Shown piece by piece: positions 8,538-16,697 of a DNA stretch of 64,000 bases (its first letter is position 1; each line of letters begins with the position of its first letter). The notes under the pieces were generated by a model. It was not told the origin of the DNA and searched no databases. It was given only the letters and a program-made list of their open reading frames with translations. The position numbers and the translations under genes were made by a program. Location: positions 496,001-560,000 of the forward strand of contig NZ_SRRU01000002.1 of the NCBI RefSeq assembly GCF_004784465.1, read 5' to 3'. The stretch comes from Streptomyces griseoluteus (GTDB taxonomy: Bacteria; Actinomycetota; Actinomycetes; Streptomycetales; Streptomycetaceae).

Positions 8538-8552
8538 CCTTCGAATCGAAGG
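8538..8552. repeat. 15-bp palindrome between tRNA and terminator
   Basis: CCTTCGA-A-TCGAAGG is a perfect inverted repeat of 7-bp arms around one central base. It begins 6 nt from the tRNA 3' end. It is too short and lacks a T-run to be the main terminator. It could be a binding or recognition site for the adjacent HTH-LAGLIDADG protein, which is inference. Confidence 0.6.
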
Positions 8553-8557
8553 AAAAG

Positions 8558-8632
8558 TGCCCCGAGTCGGATTCGAACCGACACTGTATGGGTTTTGAAT
8601 CCATTGCCTGCTGCCAATTGGGCTACCGGGGC
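8558..8632 (-). tRNA. tRNA with anticodon CAA (leucine by codon), class I-shaped
   Basis: The minus strand folds into a tRNA. The acceptor GCCCCGG pairs with TCGGGGC, position 8 is T, and a 3-bp D stem encloses a 12-nt loop containing GG. The anticodon stem is ATGG/CCAT plus an A-C mismatch, with loop TTCAAAA giving anticodon CAA. The variable region is only 5 nt, and the T arm GTCGG-TTCGAAT-CCGAC is perfect. The discriminator is A; CCA is not encoded. CAA reads UUG (Leu), and A73 plus the 3-bp D stem fit leucine tRNAs, but bacterial tRNA-Leu normally carries a long variable arm that is absent here. The tRNA structure is clear; its charging identity is uncertain. Confidence 0.8.
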
Positions 8633-8653
8633 TCGCAGATTCCAAGGTGTCCC

Positions 8654-8681
8654 TTGACCCTCCGCGCGTCCACCATACCGT
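8654..8681 (+). promoter_or_regulatory. Candidate sigma-HrdB-type promoter for the ANTAR response regulator
   Basis: TTGACC (8654-8659), a 16-bp spacer and TACCGT (8676-8681) resemble a vegetative promoter reading rightward, about 45 nt before the GTG start. The same interval must hold the divergent tRNA promoter; CTGACA and TATGGT on the minus strand are possible but poorly spaced elements. Confidence 0.55.
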
Positions 8682-8732
8682 AGCTAGGTAGGCTCTTGTC
8701 AGCAGCACCCCTGCCCTGAACGGAGAGCCCCA

Positions 8733-9392
8733 GTGACGACTCCCGAGTCGCCCCAGCCCGCAGACGTGTCCGACGACGACAAGTCGCATGTGCCCCCGCT
8801 GACGACCCGGGTCGTCATCGCCGAGGACGAGGCGCTGATCCGGCTCGACCTCAAGGAGATGCTGGAGGAGGAAGGCTACACGGTGGTCGGTGAGGCCGGG
8901 GACGGCGAGCAGGCCGTGGAACTGGCCCGTGAGCACAAGCCGGACCTGGTCATCCTGGACGTGAAGATGCCCAAGCTGGACGGCATCTCCGCGGCCGAGA
9001 AGATCGCCGAGGAGTCCATCGCCCCGGTCCTGATGCTCACCGCCTTCTCGCAGCGCGACCTCGTGGAGCGGGCCCGCGACGCCGGCGCGATGGCGTACCT
9101 CGTGAAGCCGTTCAGCAAGACCGACGTGGTCCCGGCGATCGAGATGGCCGTCTCCCGCTTCACCGAGCTGAAGCAGCTGGAGCAGGAGGTCGCCGACCTC
9201 AGCCAGCGCCTGGAGACCCGCAAGCTGGTCGACCGCGCGAAGTCGATCCTCCAGACCGAGTACGGCCTGAGCGAGCCCGCCGCGTTCCGCTGGATCCAGA
9301 AGACCTCGATGGACCGCCGCCTGTCGATGCAGCAGGTCGCGGAGGCGGTCATCTCCGACGACCAGGAGAAGAAGTCGGCCAAGAAGGGCTGA
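8733..9392 (+). CDS. pdtaR: ANTAR-domain response regulator (PdtaR-like)
   Basis: A 219-residue two-component regulator. The receiver domain spans about residues 26-145: V-V-I-A-E-D-E-A-L-I-R carries the acidic pair, V-I-L-D-V-K-M-P the phosphoacceptor Asp, T-A-F the conserved Thr and V-K-P-F the Lys. The C-terminal ANTAR RNA-binding domain (about 150-210) has the pattern R-K-L-V-D-R-A-K-S-I-L ... A-F-R-W-I-Q-K-T-S-M-D. ANTAR proteins act as antiterminators by binding paired hexaloop RNA hairpins; the cognate kinase in actinobacteria (PdtaS-like) is usually unlinked. GTG 8733 is supported by GGAGAG upstream. It is monocistronic, followed by a strong bidirectional terminator facing the liv operon. 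The gene symbol is by homology to Mycobacterium Rv1626. Confidence 0.92.
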   Translation: MTTPESPQPADVSDDDKSHVPPLTTRVVIAEDEALIRLDLKEMLEEEGYTVVGEAGDGEQAVELAREHKPDLVILDVKMPKLDGISAAEKIAEESIAPVLMLTAFSQRDLVERARDAGAMAYLVKPFSKTDVVPAIEMAVSRFTELKQLEQEVADLSQRLETRKLVDRAKSILQTEYGLSEPAAFRWIQKTSMDRRLSMQQVAEAVISDDQEKKSAKKG

Positions 9393-9406
9393 CCGACGGC
9401 ACGAAG

Positions 9407-9446
9407 AAGGCCCGCGCCCCCCGAGCCGGAGGGACGCGGGCCTTTT
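9407..9446. terminator. Bidirectional terminator between response regulator and livF
   Basis: AAGGCCCGCG (9407-9416) pairs perfectly with CGCGGGCCTT (9435-9444), followed by TT on the plus strand and preceded by AAG on it. It separates the convergent regulator and liv transcripts. Confidence 0.85.
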
Positions 9447-9456
9447 CGTACCGCGC

Positions 9457-10169
9457 TCAGTCCTCGCCGAGGTACGCCTTGCGCACCGACTCGTCGGTGA
9501 GCAGGTCCCGCCCGGTGCCGGAGAGCACGATGCTGCCGACCTCCATGACGTGTCCCTGGTCAGCGAGCGAGAGCGCCGCCTGGGCGTTCTGCTCGACCAG
9601 GAGGATCGTGGTGCCGCTCGCCTTCAGCTCGGCGATCGTCGCCATGATCTTCTGCATCATGATCGGCGAGAGCCCCATGGACGGCTCGTCCAGCATGAGC
9701 AGCTGCGGCTGTGACATCAGCGCCCGCCCCATGGCGAGCATCTGCTGCTCACCGCCGGAGAGGGTGCCCGCGGCCTGCTTCCGCCGCTCCCCGAGGATGG
9801 GGAAGAGGTCGTAGGCGCGCTGGATGTCCTTCTCGATGCCCGGCTTGTCGTTGCGCAGGAAGGCCCCGAGGCGCAGGTTGTCCTCGATGGTCATGCGCGG
9901 GAAGATGTGCCGCCCCTCGGGGGAGTGGGCGAGCCCGAGGGAGACCACCTGGTGGGCCGGGACCTTCTTCAGCGACCTGCCGTTGAAGCGGATCTGCCCG
10001 CCGACCGGCTTGAGCAGCCCGGACAGGGTGCGCAGCGTGGTGGTCTTGCCCGCGCCGTTGGTGCCGATGAGGGTGACGACCTGGCCGGCCTCGACCTTGA
10101 ACGAGATGCCCTTGACGGCTTCGATCTTGCCGTAGGCGACCCGCAGGTCCTCGACTTCGAGCAGTGCGG

Positions 10170-10173
<4 letters not shown>
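9457..10173 (-). CDS. livF: Branched-chain amino-acid ABC transporter, ATP-binding protein LivF
   Basis: A 238-residue ATPase subunit of the HAAT-type importer for leucine, isoleucine and valine. Walker A is G-T-N-G-A-G-K-T-T near residues 37-45, the signature is L-S-G-G-E-Q-Q-M-L near 140, and Walker B is L-L-M-L-D-E-P-S-M-G-L. The length and E-Q-Q signature are typical of LivF rather than LivG. It is the last gene of the five-gene operon, and its ATG overlaps the livG stop (ATGA). It works as a heterodimer with LivG beneath the LivH/LivM pore. Confidence 0.95.
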
Positions 10174-11078
<905 letters not shown>

Positions 11079-11083
11079 GGTGG

Positions 11084-12925
11084 TCAGGCCCCTGCCTTGC
11101 TGAGGACGGCGGGCGCGGCGGTGTCCTCGTGGAACTCGAGTTGGCGGCGCCGGTTGGGGATGAGGCCCTCGGGGCGGAAGCGCATCAGCAGGACGAGCGC
11201 GACGCCGAAGGCGAAGAGCTGGTAGTCGCCCAGGAACTGCAGCTTGGCCGGGATCAGGTAGAGCAGCGAGGCGCCGACGAGGGGCCCGGAGATGGTGCCC
11301 ATGCCGCCGAGGACGACCGCGGCGAGCAGGAAGGCCGAGTTGGGCGGGACGACGTGGGCGAACTGGTACTGCTCCGGTGTCACGGTGTAGGTGACGTGGG
11401 CCTGGACGGAGCCGGCGAGTCCGGCGAGGCAGGCGCCGAGGGCGAAGGCGATGAGCTTGACCCTGAAGCCGTTGATGCCCATGGCGAGGGCGGCGGTCTC
11501 GTCCTCGCGGATGGCGATCCAGGCGCGGCCGATGCGGGAGTCGCTGCTGCGCCGGAAGACGACGACCACGACCAGGGTGATGAGCAGCATCAGCAGGAAG
11601 TAGTTGGCGAACCGCCCGATGGTGGTGCCGAGCAACTGGTGTTCCTGGCCGAAGTCGAACCCGAGGATGTTGAGGTTCGGGATCGAGGAGATGCCGTTGG
11701 AGCCGTTGGTGACGTCGGGTCCGGAGGTGCCGTCCATGTTGAGGACGGTGATGCGGAAGATCTCGCCGAAGCCGAGGGTGACGATGGCGAGGTAGTCGCC
11801 GCGCAGCCGCAGGGTCGGGGCGCCGATGAGGACGCCGAAGATCATGGCGACGACCGCGCCGAGCAGGGCGGAGGCCCAGAAGGGCCAGTGCACGTGCAGC
11901 GGCGAGGAGGGCGAGCCGGAGACGAGGGCGGCGGTGTAGGCGCCGACGCCGAGGAACGCGACGTAGCCGAGGTCGAGCAGGCCGGCGAGGCCGACGACGA
12001 TGTTCAGGCCGAGGGCGACGGTGGCGAAGATGAGGATGTAGACGCCGATGGTGGCGTACTGGTCGTCGGACTGGGTGAAGGGGAAGGCCGCGGCGGCGAC
12101 GAAGGCGCCGGTCATGGTGACGGTGCGGTGCCGTGTGGTGATCGCCGAGATCCGGGCCACGAGTCCGGCCTTGGCGAGGGCGGCGAAGCCGAAGCCCGCG
12201 GTGAGGAGGAAGCCGATGAAGAGCTCGTCGTACTCGGTGCCGATGCCGTAGGTGAAGACGAGCAGGCCGAGGGCCATGACGCCGGTGATGACGAGGATCT
12301 CCGCCCAGGCGGGCAGGGTGCGGCCGGGGGCGGGGGGTTCGGCGGCGAAGGCGGCCTTGAAGTTGGCGCGCTTCTGCCGGGCGCGGTGCCGGAAGGCTTC
12401 CCAGCCGGTGTCGTCGGGGTCGGCCGGGTCGGGCTCGGGCCGCTGGAAGGGCAGCGCGAGGGCGCCGAGCAGGGCGACGAGGGTGGCCAGCGCGACGAGG
12501 TAGCCGCCGGGTTCGAGGTTGACGACGCCGCCGAGCTTGGCGCTGATGGCGATGACGGTGTACCAGGCGGTGGCGAAGGTGCCGAGCGCGGCGAGCTTGA
12601 GGGCGCTGTCGGCGTTGCCGGGGGTGAGGACCTTGAGGCCCTTGACGCCGTAGGAGGCGAGGCCGAACAGGGTGGTGAACAGGCCGCCGATGAGGACGAG
12701 GACCTGGAGGCCGCCGGGGTAGCCGTAGACGGTGAGGTCGCCGGGGAATTCGGCGGTCCAGGTCCAGGCGAGGAAGGCGGAGACGACGGCGAGGGCGCCG
12801 CCGCCGGTGGCCAGGGCCCGGCCGACGGTGGCCGGCAGGCCGATCAGGCCGGTGGCGGCGGGGGCGTTGGAGTCCGGGGTGTCCGGGGTCTCCGGGGTGC
12901 CGGGTGCGGTGGTGTGTGTGGTCAT
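11084..12925 (-). CDS. livM: Branched-chain amino-acid ABC transporter permease LivM (long form)
   Basis: A 613-residue permease, about twice the usual LivM length. The C-terminal half (about residues 250-613) is canonical, including a D-Y-L-A-I-V-T-L-G-F-G-E block typical of LivM/LivH permeases. The first 230 residues form an extra module with four or so predicted membrane helices (for example A-L-A-V-V-S-A-F-L-A-W and V-L-I-G-G-L-F-T-T-L-F-G), ending in a charged cytoplasmic linker. I chose ATG 12925, which is 5 nt after the livH stop; GTG 12934 would give a GTGA overlap and is an alternative. It is part of livK-H-M-G-F. The function of the N-terminal module is unknown. Confidence 0.92.
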   Translation of the reverse strand: MTTHTTAPGTPETPDTPDSNAPAATGLIGLPATVGRALATGGGALAVVSAFLAWTWTAEFPGDLTVYGYPGGLQVLVLIGGLFTTLFGLASYGVKGLKVLTPGNADSALKLAALGTFATAWYTVIAISAKLGGVVNLEPGGYLVALATLVALLGALALPFQRPEPDPADPDDTGWEAFRHRARQKRANFKAAFAAEPPAPGRTLPAWAEILVITGVMALGLLVFTYGIGTEYDELFIGFLLTAGFGFAALAKAGLVARISAITTRHRTVTMTGAFVAAAAFPFTQSDDQYATIGVYILIFATVALGLNIVVGLAGLLDLGYVAFLGVGAYTAALVSGSPSSPLHVHWPFWASALLGAVVAMIFGVLIGAPTLRLRGDYLAIVTLGFGEIFRITVLNMDGTSGPDVTNGSNGISSIPNLNILGFDFGQEHQLLGTTIGRFANYFLLMLLITLVVVVVFRRSSDSRIGRAWIAIREDETAALAMGINGFRVKLIAFALGACLAGLAGSVQAHVTYTVTPEQYQFAHVVPPNSAFLLAAVVLGGMGTISGPLVGASLLYLIPAKLQFLGDYQLFAFGVALVLLMRFRPEGLIPNRRRQLEFHEDTAAPAVLSKAGA

Positions 12926-12930
12926 CGGTG

Positions 12931-13863
<933 letters not shown>

Positions 13864-13923
13864 CGCATGTCCTCCGAGCGTGGGATAAGCGACGGATGTG
13901 GCCGGAAGTGGCCGGATGCGAGT

Positions 13924-13956
13924 CCGCGCGGGGCGCCTCTTGAGCGCCCCGCGCGG
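13924..13956 (-). terminator. Intercistronic hairpin between livK and livH (attenuator)
   Basis: A perfect 13-bp GC-only stem (13924-13936 with 13944-13956) with a 7-nt loop, and no T-run. It lies inside the operon just after livK. This is a common arrangement for protecting or partly terminating the transcript so that binding protein exceeds permease. Confidence 0.75.
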
Positions 13957-13977
13957 CTCGGCTGGTGCGGGCGTGGG

Positions 13978-15210
13978 TCAGGAGCCGTTGTAGGTGCCGG
14001 ACTCCACGGCCTTCCAGGCACCGTCCTTGACGGAGTACACCGTGAGCTGCTTGTTGGTGGCGTCGCCGTACTCGTCGAAGGAGACCTTGCCGGTCACGCC
14101 GTCGAAGGAGACGTTCTGGAGGGCGGCGGTGACCTTGGCGCGGGCGTCGGAGGGCACCTTGCCGTCGTTGTCGTCGACGACCTTCTTGATGGCCTCGATG
14201 ATCGACCAGGCGGAGTCGTAGGAGTAGCCGCCGTAGGCCGCGTACGCCTCCTTGTAGCCCGCCGCCTTGTAGTCGGCGACGAACTGCTTGGCGGAGGGGA
14301 GGGTCTCCACCGGGGCGCCGACGGAGGTGGCGTAGTCGCCGGTGGCGGCGGGGCCGCCGAGCTTGAAGAAGGTGTCGTCCTTGATGCCGTCGCCGCCGAC
14401 CAGCGGCACCTTGGCGCCGGCGGCCTTGATCTGCTTGGTGAGCGGACCGGCCTGCGGGTACTCGCCGCCGTAGTAGACGACGTCGGCGCCGGAGTTCTTC
14501 ACCTTGGTGGCGACCGCGGAGAAGTCCTTGGTGTCGGGGTTGATGTGCTCGGTGCCGACGACCTTGCCGCCGAGCTTCTTGAACGCGTCGGTGAAGGTGG
14601 CGGCGAGGCCGGCGCCGTAGGTCTTCTTGTCGTCGATGACGAAGACCTTCTTCTTCTTGGCCTTGTTGAAGACGTACTCCGCCGCGTACGGGCCCTGGAT
14701 GGCGTCGGTGGTCGCGGTGCGGAAGTACGACTTGTACTGGCGCACCTTCTTCTTCTGCCAGTCCGGGCCCTGGGTGAGACCGGGGCCCGTGTTGGCGGGG
14801 GAGACCTGCGCCAGCTTGGCGTCGTCGAGGACCTTCTGCATCGACTCGGCGACGGAGGAGTTGAGCGGGCCGACGACCCCGAGGACGCTCTTGTCGGTGA
14901 CGAAGGCGGTGGAGTTCTGCTGGCCGGAGGAGGGCTGGCCCTGGTCGTCCTTGGCCTCGACCTTGAAGGTGACGCCCTTGACGTACTCCTTCTTGTTCGC
15001 GTTCTTGACCGCGAGGTCCACCGAGTTCTTGATGCCGAGGCCCAGCGCGGACAGGTCGCCGGTCAGCGGGGCGTCGATGCCGATGGTGACGGTGGTGCCG
15101 CCCTTGGCGTCGGAGCCGTTGTCGCCGCTGTCGCGCGAGCCGCAGGCGGTGAGGGTGAGCGCTCCCGCGGACAGCGCGGCGGTGATGGCGATGAGCGAAC
15201 GTTGACGCAC
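13978..15210 (-). CDS. livK: Branched-chain amino-acid ABC transporter substrate-binding lipoprotein LivK
   Basis: A 410-residue type I periplasmic-binding-fold receptor for the liv importer. The signal peptide ends in the lipobox L-T-L-T-A-C-G (Cys near residue 23), so the mature protein is lipid-anchored outside the membrane. I-G-I-D-A-P-L-T-G-D and V-V-G-P-L-N-S-S-V-A are the characteristic ligand-site strands of the Leu/Ile/Val family. The start is GTG 15210, preceded by AAAGGA. It is the promoter-proximal gene of the operon. The roughly 250 bp upstream hold a TAGAGT -10-like hexamer (minus strand, near 15310) but no matching -35. Confidence 0.94.
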   Translation of the reverse strand: MRQRSLIAITAALSAGALTLTACGSRDSGDNGSDAKGGTTVTIGIDAPLTGDLSALGLGIKNSVDLAVKNANKKEYVKGVTFKVEAKDDQGQPSSGQQNSTAFVTDKSVLGVVGPLNSSVAESMQKVLDDAKLAQVSPANTGPGLTQGPDWQKKKVRQYKSYFRTATTDAIQGPYAAEYVFNKAKKKKVFVIDDKKTYGAGLAATFTDAFKKLGGKVVGTEHINPDTKDFSAVATKVKNSGADVVYYGGEYPQAGPLTKQIKAAGAKVPLVGGDGIKDDTFFKLGGPAATGDYATSVGAPVETLPSAKQFVADYKAAGYKEAYAAYGGYSYDSAWSIIEAIKKVVDDNDGKVPSDARAKVTAALQNVSFDGVTGKVSFDEYGDATNKQLTVYSVKDGAWKAVESGTYNGS

Positions 15211-15463
15211 GATCAGTCCTTTCCCTGGACGACCGCATCCCCATGGAAACGGTCGAGCCGCGCGCCTGGCCGAAAAGCGAATCCGGGGCGCGGTGACTGG
15301 CCGTGACTCTAAGCGTGTGATGGGAACGTGTAGGAGAGCTTGACCAAGGCTGTGACGCTCTTGTTATGACACGAGGTAATGCAGAGCGGTACCCCGTGGG
15401 GGGAACGCCGGAATTCCGGCCGATTCGCCCTGTCCACATGCTGAGAACGCGCAGCACGCGCCC

Positions 15464-16066
15464 TCAACTGTTCAGGCGTCTCGGGTGTTTTGGTGATGAC
15501 GGCGTACTTTCGCCGCAGGCTTCCCCGAGGGCGCGGGAGAGGTATCGGGTGTAGCGCGGGCCGAGGATGAAACTCTGGGTTTGTATTGCGCGCGCATTAC
15601 GCAGTGTTACTTCCAGGAAAGGCAATGCGGCGTTTTTGGGCACCCTTCCGCATTCCGTGACACGCATGGTCACGGTGATCACCCGGGACGAGCCGGCCGC
15701 GGTGCGGAAGGGCGCGCGGGGTTCGGATTCGGCCGACATCCCGGCGTAGGGCTGGCTCACCCGGGTCACGGTGAGCGGGGGTCCGGGCTCGACGGCGAGC
15801 CGCACGTCGAAGGCGAGGCGGTGGGGCGCGGTGCTCCGGCCGACCAGGAAGGTCACGGTCACCGTCTGTGCGGGAAAGGGGAGTTCGGGCGGGGGAGCCG
15901 GGCGCGGGCGGGTGATCCAGAGGGCGGCGCCGGCCGCCAGCACGGCGCAGGCGGTGGCCGGAATCAGTAGGGTGCGGCGGCGCCATGGGCGGGGTGCCGG
16001 ACGTGCCTCGGCGGGCTCGCGCGCCCAGGTGCCCTCGCCGGGTTCCAGCGGGCCGATGCCGGTCAT
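15464..16066 (-). CDS. Membrane-anchored hypothetical protein
   Basis: A 200-residue protein of unknown function. About 30 polar, basic residues precede one membrane segment (L-L-I-P-A-T-A-C-A-V-L-A-A-G-A-A-L-W, residues about 33-52), then a Pro-rich linker and an extracellular beta-rich domain of about 120 residues with a Cys pair (T-E-C-G-R and E-A-C-G-E). The topology suggests a type II single-pass protein with its domain outside the cell. It is separated from livK by about 250 bp and from the upstream thioesterase by a strong terminator, so it is probably its own unit. Codon use is normal, so I believe it is real. I do not recognise the family. Confidence 0.65.
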   Translation of the reverse strand: MTGIGPLEPGEGTWAREPAEARPAPRPWRRRTLLIPATACAVLAAGAALWITRPRPAPPPELPFPAQTVTVTFLVGRSTAPHRLAFDVRLAVEPGPPLTVTRVSQPYAGMSAESEPRAPFRTAAGSSRVITVTMRVTECGRVPKNAALPFLEVTLRNARAIQTQSFILGPRYTRYLSRALGEACGESTPSSPKHPRRLNS

Positions 16067-16093
16067 CGCCGAAATCCGGGCCGTACGAGAAAT

Positions 16094-16144
16094 GCCCCGC
16101 CCCGTCCCATGCGCCGAAAGCTACGGCGTGGGACGGGGCGGGGC
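16094..16144 (-). terminator. Very long GC hairpin downstream of the thioesterase gene
   Basis: Arms 16094-16116 and 16124-16144 pair over 16 bp, then a 2-nt bulge, then 5 more bp, with a 7-nt loop. It lies 12 nt after the thioesterase stop on the minus strand. There is no T-run, which is common for Streptomyces terminators. Confidence 0.8.
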
Positions 16145-16155
16145 AACGGGGAGCG

Positions 16156-16635
16156 TCAGTCCTTGGCCGGGGCCTCGCCCGCCGGGAGGTCGCGCAGGAG
16201 ACAGGTCAGACGGGCCGTGCAGACGCGGCGGTCCTGCTCGTCGGTGATGACGATCTCGTACGTCGCCGTGGAGCGGCCCCGGTGGACCGGGGTGGCGACG
16301 CCGGTGACCAGGCCGGAGCGGACGCCCCGGTGGTGGGTGCAGTTCAGGTCGACGCCGACGGCGATCTTGGAACTGCCGCCGTGCAGCATCGAGCCGACCG
16401 AGCCGAGGGTCTCGGCGAGCACCGCCGAGGCACCGCCGTGCAGCAGGCCGTAGGGCTGGGTGTTGCCCTCCACCGGCATGGTGCCGACCACCCGCTCCGG
16501 CGCAGCCTCGACGATCTGCACGCCCATCCGCGTCCCCAGGTGACCGGCGGAGAACATCGCGGGCAAGTCCACACCGAGCGCCGCGTACTCGTCGATGATT
16601 TCCTGCGGGAATTTCACCTGCTGCTGCTCACCCAT
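16156..16635 (-). CDS. Hotdog-fold acyl-CoA thioesterase (PaaI family)
   Basis: A 159-residue hotdog thioesterase that hydrolyses acyl-CoA or aryl-CoA thioesters in the cytosol. The central helix motif Y-G-L-L-H-G-G-A-S-A-V-L-A-E-T, with the conserved His-Gly-Gly and the downstream Glu, is the catalytic signature of the PaaI/YdiI group. Strands N-C-T-H-H-R-G-V and V-A-T-P-V-H-R-G-R complete the fold. ATG 16635 is preceded by GGAG. A perfect 18-bp palindrome of TetR type lies 45 bp upstream, so repression by a fatty-acid or phenylacetate TetR regulator is plausible. No catabolic operon surrounds it. Confidence 0.9.
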   Translation of the reverse strand: MGEQQQVKFPQEIIDEYAALGVDLPAMFSAGHLGTRMGVQIVEAAPERVVGTMPVEGNTQPYGLLHGGASAVLAETLGSVGSMLHGGSSKIAVGVDLNCTHHRGVRSGLVTGVATPVHRGRSTATYEIVITDEQDRRVCTARLTCLLRDLPAGEAPAKD

Positions 16636-16679
16636 GCCCGGCTCCGTTCTCGTACGCCTGTCCGGCGGCGACCCATATC

Positions 16680-16697
16680 ACTGAGCGAACGCTCAGT
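16680..16697. promoter_or_regulatory. 18-bp perfect palindrome, TetR-type operator
   Basis: ACTGAGCG-AA-CGCTCAGT is fully self-complementary. The TGAGCGnnCGCTCA core is a known style of TetR-family operator in actinobacteria. It covers the stop codon of the molybdoenzyme gene and sits in the promoter region of the thioesterase, the likely target. Confidence 0.7.
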
